Positions 12,063 to 23,421 of a stretch of DNA of 64,000 nucleotides are shown one piece after another. The stretch lies in contig JAEMWC010000626.1 in the NCBI GenBank assembly GCA_016490735.1, positions 357,501-421,500 of the forward strand. The letters are read 5' to 3'. Made by a program: the position numbers and the translations under genes. The notes beneath the pieces are model-generated. The model ran no database searches and was not told where the DNA came from. It worked only from the letters and a program-made list of their open reading frames with translations. The stretch is from Pachyseris speciosa (taxonomy: Eukaryota > Cnidaria > Anthozoa > Scleractinia > Pachyseridae). Positions within the stretch are counted from its first letter, which is position 1. Every line of letters begins with the position of its first letter.

Positions 12063-12445
12063 TCATGTCGACAAATTCATCAAATCTTAAAACAAATCGT
12101 TTGTTAAGGTTTGCTTTTGTAAAGACATATGGTTTGTCTTTGAAGTAGTGTCTTTGTTTTTCTTCTACCATTTCCCCATTTTCGTTTTGCCTTTCTCTTT
12201 TTAAATGTACCTCCAAACCAAACTGCACTTTAATGTTTCCGATTTTATTAATTTCATTCTTTATAACATCAAACCTTTTGTCGCGCATTGTGTTTTCCGT
12301 GAAATTAATAATACTCTGCCTTTTATGGGTTTTCAGGACCGACGTCCATTCTGTAAACATTCAGCCAATCATTAAATTCAGTGGCTGAAACTCTATACTC
12401 GTCCCACACAACTGGGGCTTGTGCAGGCGGGCCATTGTTTCCTCC
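12063..12445 (-). pseudogene. Polinton/Maverick-type DNA polymerase B, N-terminal fragment
   Basis: The minus strand encodes IGNIKVQFGLEVHLKRERQ, then RHYFKDKPYVFTKANLNKR and RFDEFVDMIK, the pattern I associate with the region ahead of the exonuclease in Polinton (Maverick) protein-primed DNA polymerases. An upstream segment in a shifted frame (VVWDEYRVSATEFNDWLN) probably belongs to the same gene, so there is a frameshift near 12360. All polymerase motifs are missing; the fragment runs out in AT-rich repeat at about 12060. No integrase, capsid or terminal repeat was seen nearby. Confidence 0.55.
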
Positions 12446-12586
12446 GCCGGGGAGGCTTCGCCGTAGTACTCGTTGAGGACCTCGTCCCCTACGCGTGCTA
12501 CTGCCATTCCTTTGTGTACCCTGCGCGCGCTTCGCTAATAGGGGTGTGTGTGTGGTGCAAATGCGGCGGGTCTGCTTGGTGCCGGG

Positions 12587-12594
12587 TATATAAG
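12587..12594 (+). promoter_or_regulatory. TATA-box-like TATATAAG ahead of a hairpin
   Basis: GGGTATATAAGGGAAAG in a locally GC-rich stretch, 34 bases before the hairpin at 12628. The spacing would put a start site close to the foot of the hairpin. No transcript evidence is available. Confidence 0.4.
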
Positions 12595-12627
12595 GGAAAG
12601 GTTTTTGGGGGGCTTACCTGCAAAGAG

Positions 12628-12776
12628 ACACACATGTAAAATGAGGGTTCTGGTCGCAGTTTGCGCGAGCAACAGAACATCATCCCAATTGCCGAGAAGC
12701 GGCGCGACGAGGCGATTGGGATGATGTTCTGTTGCGAGTGCAAACTGCACCAGAACCCTCAGTTTACATGTGTGTT
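12628..12776. repeat. Inverted repeat, ~65-bp arms, 19-base loop
   Basis: Arm one (12628-12692) pairs with arm two (12712-12776), both anchored by ACACACATGTAAA. Only a handful of mismatches and two small bulges are seen. No other copy of it is visible in the window. It may be a foldback element or a hairpin RNA precursor. Confidence 0.85.
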
Positions 12777-12892
12777 AGGTACTGAGATTTATCCACCGTG
12801 AAAGAAAAATCGTTCGTCCAATCAGCAACGCGAACGACAAAATTTCACTAATGATGAATTAACGTACTGAAGGATACGTCATCCTAGAGCCG

Positions 12893-13424
12893 TTGCACAA
12901 AAACTCGCGCGCTTTGAAAAATGGCCGAGGAAGGTTTGCTTCTGTTTGCTCAGTTGAAGAATTTATTTTAGAACACGAAAACAAAAATACCGCTCAAAAA
13001 ATTGAACAAGATGTAAGATTGCTTGAAAGATATTTGGAAACGAAAGGCGAAGACCGGAAAATTGAAGATATTCCAGTGGCTGAGCTGAATGAACGCATTA
13101 ACAAATTTATCATCTCTGTCGGCACAAAAGATGGCAACGAGTTCGAGCCGACTTCGCTTCGAAGTTTAATGGTCAGCTTCGAATATTTCTGAAACAACCT
13201 GTCCGTTGTCCTCCGACTCCCAGAATACCGGTAAGCACCCCATAATACTGTTCAGTGGAGCTGTTATTCAAGGTGATAATTTTTCCATTCACATCTACAC
13301 TGTAAATCAGTCTCTGATGCTTGCCACAAATCTGTCAAGTCCCGAAACGACGAAATGGAAACGTCTGAGGCCTTTAGAACTGGAAAGTGACTCTGTAGTT
13401 TATTGTCATGGCTTCGTTTATTAA
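12893..13424 (+). pseudogene. DUF3504/QRICH1-like (Crypton-related) protein remnant
   Basis: The first part (13011-13190) encodes QDVRLLERYLETKGEDRKIE and IPVAELNERINKFI, resembling the N-terminal core-binding-like region of cnidarian KCTD1/QRICH1/ZMYM2-like DUF3504 proteins derived from Crypton recombinases. A likely ATG at 12921 (MAEE) is out of frame with it. From 13206, in another frame, LFSGAVIQGDNFSIHIYTVN resembles the C-terminal tail of such proteins. The whole recombinase-like middle is missing, so I call this an internally deleted pseudogene. Family assignment is from memory. Confidence 0.45.
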
Positions 13425-13607
13425 TAGACATTGGACTTTACTAATATACGATGAACACAGTAAGTGTTATAAATTTTATAAGCTTTCATTAACTTAGTTG
13501 TTGTTGACCGATTTTAAAATAAACTTTTTACACTTTTCATCTCCCCATTCGTGCAATTTGTGTATCAAATACTACACGAAAATAAAGAAATTACAGCATG
13601 GGAAATG

Positions 13608-13731
13608 CTTTGTACGATTTTTATTCACTCGTTGATACGTATCAGAAAACTCACTCATTCGCTGCACTCACTCGTTCGTTTTCGGGTACTACTCAACTCG
13701 TGAATAAAAATCGTACGCGCGCATTTCCCAT
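13608..13731. repeat. Foldback repeat around CATGGGAAATGC
   Basis: CATGGGAAATGC plus ACGATTTTTATTCAC at 13608-13641 recur as the reverse complement at 13698-13731, with an imperfectly symmetric middle. It is probably a small MITE. Confidence 0.7.
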
Positions 13732-13932
13732 GAAGTAATCTCTATATATACAAGGTTAATTTGGGAACAGAAATCAACACAACTAAGTCATTAAATTATA
13801 AATTTCTTGTGTTTCGTATTTTTAAATTTTGTATTTTTATGTGGTTAATGGAAAATAAATGGAAAATGGAATGGGAATGGAAAAAATTAAGTGGAAATGT
13901 GGCTCAGCCAGGAATCGAACCTGGGTCTTACT

Positions 13933-13935
<3 letters not shown>

Positions 13936-14006
<71 letters not shown>
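13936..14006. repeat. (TA)n microsatellite next to a box-B-like tRNA remnant
   Basis: A TA run, preceded at about 13896-13930 by a minus-strand GACCCAGGTTCGATTCCTGG, which resembles a tRNA T arm (box B). Together they may be a SINE remnant. Confidence 0.85.
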
Positions 14007-14009
<3 letters not shown>

Positions 14010-14036
14010 ACAATGTGTTTCTACTCAATCTCGTTT

Positions 14037-14110
14037 CATATGGACTTTAATACAGGTCTGTTTCGTAGACCAACAAAGAGTTAGTCCACTCATCAGTTAA
14101 ATTCCATATA
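14037..14110 (-). ncRNA. Hammerhead ribozyme in left palindrome arm
   Basis: Exact mirror of the motif at 14157-14230, read on the minus strand. Confidence 0.65.
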
Positions 14111-14156
14111 CACTGTAGCATCGCTAAGGTTTATAAACCTTAGCGATGCTACAGTG

Positions 14157-14230
14157 TATATGGAATTTAACTGATGAGTGGACTAACTCTTTGTTGGTCT
14201 ACGAAACAGACCTGTATTAAAGTCCATATG
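14157..14230 (+). ncRNA. Hammerhead ribozyme (type I) in right palindrome arm
   Basis: Stem I ATATGGAATTTAA pairs with TTAAAGTCCATAT (one mismatch). The core is CTGATGAG (14171-14178). Stem II GTGGACTAAC/GTTGGTCTAC is fully paired with two G-U wobbles. GAAAC lies at 14203-14207. Stem III is ACAG/CTGT with a 2-base loop, followed by a GTA cleavage triplet ending at 14216. All invariant core bases are present. This type occurs in Penelope-like elements and metazoan retrozymes. Confidence 0.75.
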
Positions 14231-14321
14231 AAACGAGATTGAGTAGAAACACATTGTTATCACCGCTCCATTATTGTTGAGCACTATCCTGGATTTATCA
14301 GTGTGGAACCCACCTGAAGTC

Positions 14322-14324
<3 letters not shown>

Positions 14325-14410
<86 letters not shown>
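14325..14410. repeat. (TA)n microsatellite
   Basis: A run of TA dinucleotides right of the palindrome. Confidence 0.95.
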
Positions 14411-14414
<4 letters not shown>

Positions 14415-14488
14415 TTTTGCTTGTAGTGAACGGAGTGAAAGAACGCTCAACCCTTAGAGGAGCAGTGACTATTTTCTTTAAATCAGTT

Positions 14489-15464
14489 CAGTATGTTGCC
14501 CAGTTTCCGGCCACTTTAGATTGCAAGCACTACAACTTCTTTTCAGTACATGTAAAATTTCTGAGTTTTCATTTAAAGATGGTAAATTTACTTACCTTTA
14601 CAATGCACAAAGCTTGGCGGCCTTCTCCAGGTATCTTTTAAATAATGCTTCTTTTCGCCAAAGTACTAAGTTGCCCAGTTTCCGGCCAACTAGTCCAGTT
14701 TCCGGCCGTCAATATAAAGCAAATTTTCCTTGATACCGCATGAGGAAAACCGAAGTGTCAGCCTATAGCTCATATTTGTTTCTCGTTTTGTAGATACAAA
14801 GCGACTTAGTGACCGTTCTTTGGGTTTTTAAAGCAAAGCGATTACTTAAAAAGGGAGGTGTAGGGGTAATGGGTGTTCGTGACTACATCACAAATCATCA
14901 AGGTGTTCATCATTTTATGACCGCAATGACCGTGACCCGCAACAACTACTTTGCGTTATTTTGGTACACACTAACACGCCATGAAGTTTTCGAGCACTAA
15001 ATTTTAACATCCAGTTATTTGAAATCTTCAAAAATAGGTTTAGAGCAATGCATCTTTTACTGGCCGGAAACTGGCACAGCAAGGTTAAATCGTCGCTAAT
15101 ATTTTTACGCCTGAAATTCAAGAACAGCTAAATACTAGCTAATGATGACATATTCCCTAGTCACTTTCGTCTTTACTCTAAAAGCTCGTGAAAAATTATC
15201 CAGCTCCTTGGGATATTTGCTATGAAATGGGCTATTTCGTTAGATGCGCCGCGTAAATATTAGCGGCTGAAGTATAACTCACCTCGATGAAATTTCACTA
15301 CTCTGCAATTTCTCGACTAAACAGCCCGCCAAAACCATCAATCGGTAGCTGAAATGTTCGTATTTCTTTGGGAATACTTTGGTGTACGGAAATTAAAAAG
15401 GACGAGGAAACTAGCGGGCGCAAGGCCGGAAACTGGTACCGGCCGGAAATTGGGCAACATACTG
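14489..15464. mobile_element. Non-autonomous DNA transposon with repeated CAGTTTCCGGCC
   Basis: Inverted ends CAGTATGTTGCCCAGTTTCC (14489) and its reverse complement (15441-15464) match except for one base over 24 bp. CAGTTTCCGGCC recurs in direct orientation near 14676 and 14696 and inverted near 15062 and 15424, giving three copies on each side facing inward. The CAGT...ACTG ends resemble pogo/Tigger, but a clean TA duplication is not seen (TT left, TA right). There is no transposase frame. Confidence 0.7.
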
Positions 15465-15949
15465 TACAGTGCAAGCAGGTGAAAGATATGTCTTTCATTT
15501 ATCAATTGATCGTCGATCGAAATCAGCGATGTGTTGTAGATAACCACATCTGTTGCAGGCACGGCGAATTTTTGACTGTAGTGCAACTGACATATTTAAA
15601 TGTAGCCTTTTCAGGCATGGTATGTTTGTTATTGAAGACTAAAAGATTGCCATCGCCATTTGCGAAGGAACCAAAGTATTCAATTTAGCAAGGGGTCAAC
15701 ACACTTTAGAGAGAGACTGGTACTGAATTTGTTCCTTGTCAAGTTCACTCGGATCGCTAAAATTGTAAAAGGTTCACTTCGTGTGGATTTAGAAGCTGCG
15801 AAGTACAGACACTATAACAGTATTTATTTTCTTTTGGATATGAGGTAAACATTTGTTACATTAAATTTGTCATTTTAAGCGATATTTTGGAGGTTTCCTT
15901 AATGATTTAACCACAGAAAAGAAACTATTTTGCATACCTCTTGCTAACC

Positions 15950-16230
15950 GAGTTCGAGGTCCGTACAGTAAGTTACGGACCCAGTTTTTTTCCCGTTGAT
16001 TTATGGCCCAAGCACGAAGTGCGCGGGCCATAAATTAATAATAATAATAATAAAACAAAAAAAAACAAAGATCCTTAACTTACAAGTACGGACAGAGAAA
16101 AGGAGGTTATAATTAGTAAGATATTTATTATACCTCTGAGGTTAATCCGGGGTGCGGGAAAGAAAGCGAGTTGAAGTTAAGAGGGCCGTACTGTAGAATA
16201 CGGCCCGCAAAATTGACCAATCACAGCGCG
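15950..16230. repeat. Decayed repeat with CCGTAC palindromes and (AAT)n
   Basis: Short inverted pieces (GTCCGTACAG...TTACGGAC; CCGTACTGTAGAATACGG) and an (AAT)n run near 16035 suggest an old non-autonomous element. No target duplication is seen. The stretches 15465-15949 and 16231-16985 show nothing recognisable. Confidence 0.4.
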
Positions 16231-16988
16231 CGTACAAAGTGAGATATATAATAAAGTTTATTATAACATGTGTAATGTTTTGTAATGTAAAGTAAGATTG
16301 CTTAAGCTTATGTTGGATGTCACTGTAACTGGTAATATATTGCAAAGTGCCCATCGACTGCAAGTACATAAGTCATCTTCCAAAAGACATTGACAAAAGC
16401 GAACTAAGTGGTTGGGCTTTATAGCAAGAATTATCATGGCCAAGTTTGTGTTAGATAACACTAGCCGAGGCCGTGTTAATTCTCATTATCAAGCAAAAAC
16501 CAAGTTCAATAATTTCTGCAGCTCAATTGTAGACTTACTTCAGCAAAACAAACGTGTTGCTTGCATGTGTAAAACTATTGCGTGCAAAATGGCATCACTT
16601 GTGCATGTATAACACCTATTGTCTGTAGATATGATGGAAGAAAACAATGTCAGCAGTAATTAGCTGTGTGTTTTTGACCAGCCAAAATTGAGACAATGAC
16701 ACCGATGAACAATAATACAATGATTTTACTTTTCTTTATAGGTGAACACTGAAGTGTGCGAACAGACTTTTGCCTACCTTCCAAAATATGGGCGAATAAT
16801 GAGGCACATGATTCAAGATAGATTCTTGTTTTATACATTAAATTTGTGTGAACTACGAAGTAAGAATAGGGAAAAATAAGTACTAGTAGTCCATATGTTG
16901 TAGTTCAAATTTATGCTTGGTTCAATATTTACTTTTTTTGTTCTTGTGTATGGTGCTGTATGTACACCATTGTGATTGGTCAGCGTAA

Positions 16989-17303
16989 AGCCTGGTTCAA
17001 ACTTGTGAGATAAGAACAAGCATAAGCACAAGCAAAAGTACAATGACGTTTACACTAGTGACTTGCGCATGTGCAGTGCGAGTCACATCGGTGGATAAAC
17101 AAGATGGCGGAAGAAAACAAGATGGCGCTTATGCTTATTTCACACCAGTTCCCACTTGTGATAGCATAAGCACAAGAAAAAGGAAAATATTTCTTTTTGT
17201 TGTGCTTATGCTTGTGCTTATTTCACCTCAATGCACACTAGCGTTTACTTATGCTTATCCTTGCGCTTACGCTTGTGCTTATGTCACAAGTGTGAACAAG
17301 GCT
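16989..17303. mobile_element. PIF/Harbinger-like MITE, 315 bp, TAA duplication
   Basis: The ends AGCCTGGTTCAAACTTGTGA and TCACAAGTGTGAACAAGGCT are inverted copies flanked by TAA (16986-16988 and 17304-17306). The interior is rich in CATAAGC/GCTTATG words. A degenerate relative starts at 27803. Confidence 0.75.
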
Positions 17304-17309
17304 TAACTG

Positions 17310-18289
17310 GTTACGGTTGTTTTTTTTTTTTTTTTTTACTCAATTATTAAGTGTCTAATACACTACATTTGTTCTTTTCCCCAGAGACAATTTCTTTGTT
17401 TCTGATGTGGTTTTGTTACCTGAAAAATGGTAGATTAGATAAAGAGCAATATTTCTTGTGGTGGTTTTGCCATTTGATAGCAAATTAATTTACAGAAACG
17501 TAAGGTAATAATAGTGGACTAGGGCATAGGAATTGCAAGTCATAAGTTAATAAAACAAATGAAATAACTTCTCTGACAATGGCTTACGTTGTCAATTGTT
17601 CGCTGTTTAAGCGGCGTCACTTGAGTCACGCAAGGCAAGCTGTTTGCAAACAAGCGTTATCTGATCGCAGATTTTTTCGAAATTTACCCGTATATAATGT
17701 GCACCCTATTTTTTTAAACCAATTTTCCAAAATTTGAATAGATAGCGGCATACCTACCTCACTGCGGAGTCTAGTCTCAGGCTAAATGCAAAGATAACAA
17801 ATCTCTTCACGCAATGATCGCGGTGATCAATCAAGCGAAACGTGGCGACAAGGGAAATACCGTAATCATCTTCGTGAAATGGACCTCCGACGATTTTCAT
17901 GATCAAAATATTTTGAATCTTCCACAGCCTCTGCAAAATATAGTTCATTTATTTCGTCTTCGTCGTGAGCTGCTGTACTTCGAGCAAAATTGCGTCACAA
18001 TATGCAAATAAGCGGGTGTGGTGTTTTCGTGGTATGCAAATGTTTGACGTCTGCTCGCAATTTCCAGCCGGTTTATCATCCAATTTTCAGGCTCATTTGC
18101 TGAAATTCGAGAACGCTTCGTTTAAGTACGCTAATAGAAGTCTTAACGTCTCTTTTGAATCATTAATAAAGGCCATTATTACTATCATATAAAAGCTGTT
18201 TGCAAACACGGCCTTATCTGATTGGCGATTTTATTAGGATCTTCGCTCATTTAGGACAACACTAAACTGCTGTCTAACATGACGCACAT
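17310..18289. other. No gene recognised; expected place of a Gypsy 5' LTR
   Basis: Contains a poly-T run near 17318. A ~40-bp imperfect direct repeat (AGCTGTTTGCAAACA...TTATCTGAT) occurs at about 17640 and 18191. No sequence matching the 3' LTR at 23422 is visible ahead of the Gypsy primer site at about 18290. Confidence 0.5.
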
Positions 18290-18316
18290 CTGGTGGCAGC
18301 GGTGTGATACGAAGAA

Positions 18317-19422
18317 ATGGCCTCGAGGGATGTTCTGGAGGATGTAATCGAGCGGCTTACCGTGCAGTTGAAGCTGACGAAAGCTACTTTGAAATCGACT
18401 AGCGAAGAATTTCACGTAACACAAAAGAACCTTGAAACCCTGAAAAAGGAACACAAACGAGTCATTCACGAAATCGGCGAGCTGGAAAAACGAGAATCCG
18501 AGCTGATCAAAGAGAGGGACGAGGCATAGGAATTGGCGAGGAAAGCGTTGAAGAATGTATCGGAGTTTGAAAACAAAGAGTACGTGAAACCGTCAGCGGC
18601 GGCGACGAGAGTAAAGCCTGAAAAATTCTCAGGAGGCGGCAACGACACAGATTTTCAAGTGTTCTTAGTCCAGTTTGAGGCTTGTGCGAGAATGAACAGC
18701 TGGAAAGAAGAGTAAAAAGCAAATCAACTGCTCCTGTGCATGAAAGAAAAAGCTCGTGTGGTTATGTCTCAACTCTCGCCGAGTGACAAGAGCTCTTACA
18801 CGTGTATGGTGGATGCTCTTCGCAAAAAATCAGCATGCGTCAGGTTCCCGAGGCCGCTAAAGCTACGCTCAAAGCGCGACAAAGAAAGGTGGGAGAGAGT
18901 TTGTTAGATTTGAGTATTGATATTAAACGCTTGTGCGGGGAGGCTTACCCGACTTTGAGCTCGGCTAGTTTGGAACAAGCTTGTGTAGATCACTTCGCTG
19001 ATGCAATTGGGGCAACACTGGCAAAGGACGTAATTCGTTCTAAACCCTCGACCCTAGATAAAGCCCTGTCGGAAGCTCTAGAGCTCGACGCATTAGAACT
19101 CAGGGCAGTAAGAATGAGAGAAAGGGTTGTGAGTGAAGTGTCAACCCACGATAAAGAAGTTTGTCGAGGGCGAAATCCACCTCTACCAGGTTGGGCCCCA
19201 AAGCTTTCGACTATGATTGCGTCAGCTACAGCAAAGGCAGCAGCCGAAGCAGTGGTTAATGCCGTCCTTTCAAGCGGTACTCGAGGAAACTACGTACCCC
19301 CTCCCCCCCAGTTTGGACTCGCTGATAGCAGGGGCAGGGGGTGTTGGACATGTGGGTCAGTGTATCATTTCCAGGTGGACTGCCCGAAGGAAAACTTCCG
19401 CAGGGCGGGGGACAGAGCATAA
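18317..19422 (+). pseudogene. gag: Gypsy-2 gag, with zinc knuckle
   Basis: Starts with MASRDVLEDVIERL and a ~70-residue coiled coil rich in Lys and Glu. A capsid-like part follows (SFLVQFEAC-type context, then KVGESLLDLSIDIKRLC) and a CCHC knuckle CWTCGSVYHFQVDC near 19344. In-frame stops occur at about 18527 (TAG) and 18713 (TAA), and at least one frameshift lies before 18802. Gag packages the RNA in Gypsy elements; this copy cannot be translated as one protein. Confidence 0.75.
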
Positions 19423-19439
19423 AAGCGTGTCGCTCCCCA

Positions 19440-20094
19440 CCCGAAGACCAAGTACCAGTGATACGCATTAGTTCCATTCAGTCTAACGTGTTGCTACTTG
19501 ACTGCAAGATAAAAGGGGTCCCTGTGACTGCCGTAGTGGACTGTGGTATCCCAATCTGTATTTTGAGTAACGAAGTTTTCAAGTGCATTGCTTTTAATGG
19601 GGCCCTAGGGAAGGTCGGATCCAAGGTCGTGGGCACCGAGGGCTCCCAGCTGAACATCCTGGGAACAGTGGAACTAGACGCGGCCCTCAAAGGGATAAGA
19701 GCTAAGCAGCTGTTCTATGTTTGTGACAACCTCAAGCAGAGTGCTCTTCTTAGGGTGGACTTTTTAAGGGACAATGGCTGTGTTGTCGACTTTAGTAAGG
19801 GAACCCTTCGCGCTGGAAATACAGAAATGTACTTGAGAGATGGATCAAGTTGGCAGGTGCACAGAGTCTCCCTGGTAGGAACTGTTACCATTCAGCCAGA
19901 CCAGAAAGTCGATCTCATTTGCCAGGTCAATGGGGCAAATTTAGAGGGAGTTCAGGGAGTCCTTGAACCCATGGATAAATTCTTTGAAAGGTTTTCAGTT
20001 GCAGTACCCAGTACTCTATCCTTGGTCAATGAAGGGTCGGTCCCAGTCCTTTTCTACAACTATTCTGGGCAGCCGGTTACAATCTACAAGGGCA

Positions 20095-20095
<1 letters not shown>
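19440..20095 (+). pseudogene. Gypsy-2 aspartic protease region
   Basis: The stretch reads VPVTAVVDCGIPICILSNEV. The usual catalytic D-T/S-G is here D-C-G, so activity is doubtful even apart from other damage. The following ~150 residues look like the linker that leads into RT. It lies in a different frame from the gag zinc knuckle. Confidence 0.6.
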
Positions 20096-20096
<1 letters not shown>

Positions 20097-20138
<42 letters not shown>

Positions 20139-20164
20139 TGTGTGTGGGTGGGGGGGGGGGGGGG
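20097..20164 (+). repeat. (TG)n and poly-G inside Gypsy-2
   Basis: (TG)n at 20097-20136 is followed by a long G run. It sits between protease and RT and probably expanded after the element died. Confidence 0.9.
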
Positions 20165-20199
20165 TTCTGTCCAGGCGTAGAAGGTGGCCAAGCAATACC

Positions 20200-23154
20200 G
20201 ACAGCGCGAAACTATAGGGTTGAGTCCGTCACCAATGATAGCGATGTAAGAACAGTGAATTGCAATAGACTGTCGGTCGAATCGGAGCTAAGTAGGGATA
20301 TAGTTGACGAGATGAGGTAGCTATTCCCTATAGATAATGATCAGATAACGGACGATCAAAAGCTGATCGTGTGGAAAATCATGGCCAAGCACTCAAACGC
20401 AGTATCCAGGGGGCCACACGATATTGGCCACTGCACTAAGGCACAGCTTAGAATTAACACTGGGACTGCACCCCCTTCAAGACTTCCACTGCGCCGCTTT
20501 TCACCTCAGCAGGAGAAGTACATAAGAGAGGAGACGCAAGGGTTACTTGAGAAAGATGTAATAGAACCGTCAACCAGTCCTTGGAGCGCTCAGGTGGTCT
20601 TAGCTTCTAAAAAGGATGGCTCTTACCGTTACTGTGTTGATTTCCGTAAGCTAAATAGTGTCACTGTTAAGGAACACTACCCTATTCCAAGGGTGGAGGA
20701 CATGATTGATACTCTTGCTGGAGAAAAATTTTTCTCAACCCTGGACTTTGTCTCTGCGTACCATGCGTTCGAAATTCGCCCTGATGACAGGGAGAAAACA
20801 GCTTTCTCTACAAAGCAGGGGCACTGGCAATGGAAACGTGTTCCCTTTGGGCTTTGTAACGCAGCTCCTTTCTTTGTGGGGCAGATTGCCAGTCTCTTAG
20901 CAGGAATGACATAGGAAGAAATATTGGCATTCTTTGATGACGCCCTCATCTTTGGTGCCACGTTTGCCAAGCACTGTGAGTCCTTAGACCGTGCTCTCTC
21001 CCTTATAGAGGAGGATGCTGTCTGCTACCACAACGCGTACCTTTTGTTGGACATATCCTGTCAGCGGAGGGAGTTTCCACAGATCCCGAAAAGGTTTCCG
21101 CAGTAAAATCCTGGCCACCACCAACCAATGTGTCTGAGTTATGTGTTTTTTCTGGGAAAGATCGGCTACTACAGGAAGTTTATTCCGGATTTTGCAACTG
21201 TTGCAAGCCCTCTTTTCCTTCTTGAGGAAAAGGGAAGAAACTTTTTGTGGTCCAATGACTGTCAAAGATCTTTCGACGCCCTAAAGCAAGCCCTTTGTGA
21301 AGCGCCGGCTCCCGCATACCCAAGGTTTGATCTCCCATTTATTCTAGATACTGACGCTAGCACAACCGGTGTCGCTGCTGTGTTGTCTCAGGTGCAAGAT
21401 GGCGAGGAGCGCCCAGTTACATACGTTGCCAAGGCCTTGACAAAATCGCAGAGAAAGTGGTCGCCAACCAAGATTGAGATGTAGGCGTTAGTATTCGGGA
21501 CAAAAGCATTCTACCCGTATCTGGTCAACAAACAGTTAGTTGCTTGCCTGGATCACCGCTCGTTAGTGTGGCTTCAGAACTTTAAGAATCCTAAACCTCA
21601 GGAAGCCCGATGGATTCAGCACCTTCAACAGTACGACATGAAGATAGAGCATCGGTCAGGTCATCTGCATGGCAATGCCGATGGTCTGTCCCGTCGACCT
21701 TGGCCAGAAAACCCCGCATCTGACACACTTGATGAAGCACAAAGTTTTTGTGAGCCATTGGTTGTTGGAGCGACTGCCAGTGACAGTTCAACAGCTTTTG
21801 TCGAACCAGACCGCCGCACCCACCATGGTCCAGTGCTCACCTCAGGACAGAGCAGTCAAAGGATAAGCATCTGAATGCAGTGCTACAGTGGCTTAAGGCA
21901 GGAAGGAGACCACCTAAAGAAGAAATGAGCGGGGGAGATCGGCATATGTGGGCTCTATGGGGTCAATACGATAGGTTGCTTTTGCTGAATAAGGTGTTGC
22001 ACCGGCGATGGTTTGACGAAAAGACTGGACGTGAGAGTCTGCAGGTGTGTGTCCCAGAGCAGTTGAAGGGTGCTGTGCTGCAGGAGTTACATGACCAGTG
22101 CGGACACTTGTCAGTGCGCAAGACTACAGACAACGTGCGGGAACGCTTTTACTGGATTGGCTACTCTGCGGATATTGAACTGTACTGTCGTACTTGTCAT
22201 ACTTGCGGCTCCAGAAATGGACCAATACGGCGGGCGAGAGCGCCAATGCAATCTATTAAAACGGGATACCCACTAGAGAGGATTTAGATTGACATTCTCG
22301 GTCCCCTTCCAGAGACCAACAAAGGAAACAAGTATGTTGCTGTTGTGGTGGACATGTATACAAAGTGGCCCGAAGCGTACGCCTTACCTGATCAAGAGGC
22401 TAACACGGTCGCCCAGGCTGTCATGGACAACTTTGTATGCCGCTTCGGTTGCCCTCTAGGGGTACTCAGCGACCAGGGCCGCAATTTTGAGTCTAGGACA
22501 TTCCGTGGCTTATGCAGCTTGATTGAGTCCGTCAAACAAAGGACAACGCCATATCACCCTCAGTGTGATGGGGGAGCGGAACGTCTTATCCACACGTTTA
22601 CCAGTGTTATTGCCAAGGTTGCGGAGGAGCAAGAGGAGTGAGATGAGTACCTTCCTAAGGTCCTCCCGGCTTTGCGTGCATCCACCCATGAGACGACTGG
22701 CTTCTCCCCCAGTATGCTCATGTTCGGCAGGGAGTTGAGATTACCTATTGACGCAATGAGGGAGGGGCCTCCTTCAGAACAGCCGTCTGATTATCCTTCT
22801 TTCGTCAAGAGACAGCAATAAATTCTTAAGGGAGTGTATGGACGAGTAGGGGAAAATTTGACAGTCAACCTTCGTCACCAGAAAGATGTCTATGACGCGC
22901 GCTGCAAGGGGAACGCAAAGCCGTACCAAGTGGGTGATCTGGTGTGGTTGGAGGAAAAGGCCGTTCCGAGGTGGGTACATCGGAAATTCTATCGTCCCTG
23001 GTCCGGACCGTGGCGAGTAGTGAAGGTCATATCTGAGGTCACCTACAGGATACAGCGCGAGGAGGCCGCTCCCGCACGGGGAAGACGGAAAACGAGAATG
23101 ATTGTGCACTTTAATCGTCTTAAACCGTACTTACGGAGACCCCCTCAGCTTTAG
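20200..23154 (+). pseudogene. pol: Gypsy-2 RT, RNase H and integrase
   Basis: RT shows YRYCVDFRKLNSVTVKEHYP, STLDFVSAYHAFEI (motif A) and FFDDALIF (the usual Y/F-x-DD). RNase H shows FILDTDASTTGVAAVLSQ and DHRSLVWL, ending in SGHLHGNADGLSRR. Integrase shows an HHCC-like zinc region (HDQCGHLSVRKT...CRTCHTC), then IDILGPLP, GVLSDQGRNFES and GGAERLIHTFT, with a C-terminal RPWSGPWRVVKV segment. Stops lie near 20318, 20912, 21482, 22285, 22639 and 22819, with frameshifts around 21060 and 21850. Several stops replace codons usually Trp or Glu. Long inactive. Confidence 0.85.
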
Positions 23155-23421
23155 CCGACATTGCATGACGTCGAGAGAGACGCTGACCAACCTACGGATC
23201 TGAATGTTGGAGAGCGTGCTGTGTTGGAGCTACCGCGGACTCGCACCGCAGATGCCCTACCTGGTGGCCCCGCTCCGACTGAGAATGCTGCAGCTGTCAA
23301 CCGTGGGCCGGACCTCCGACCGAGACGTTCAACCAGAGACCGCCATGTCCTTGCCTGGATGGGAGACTTCCTTTTAGGGAAGGAGATTGATAATGCTCTT
23401 CCTCCACTAGGGAGGGGAGTG

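Larger units (their letters stand above)
14007..14260. repeat. Perfect 254-bp palindrome without spacer
   Basis: Every base from 14007 to 14133 is complementary to its partner from 14260 down to 14134. The centre is GGTTTA|TAAACC. TA microsatellites lie on either side. Each arm contains a complete hammerhead-like motif. Confidence 0.95.

Noticed and set aside
13859..14410. Frames encoding YIYIYI-type peptides
   Set aside because: Translations of (TA)n microsatellites.
17043..17306. Plus-strand frame with repeated AYACAYA
   Set aside because: It is the translation of GCTTATGCTTGTGCTTAT words in the Harbinger-like MITE.
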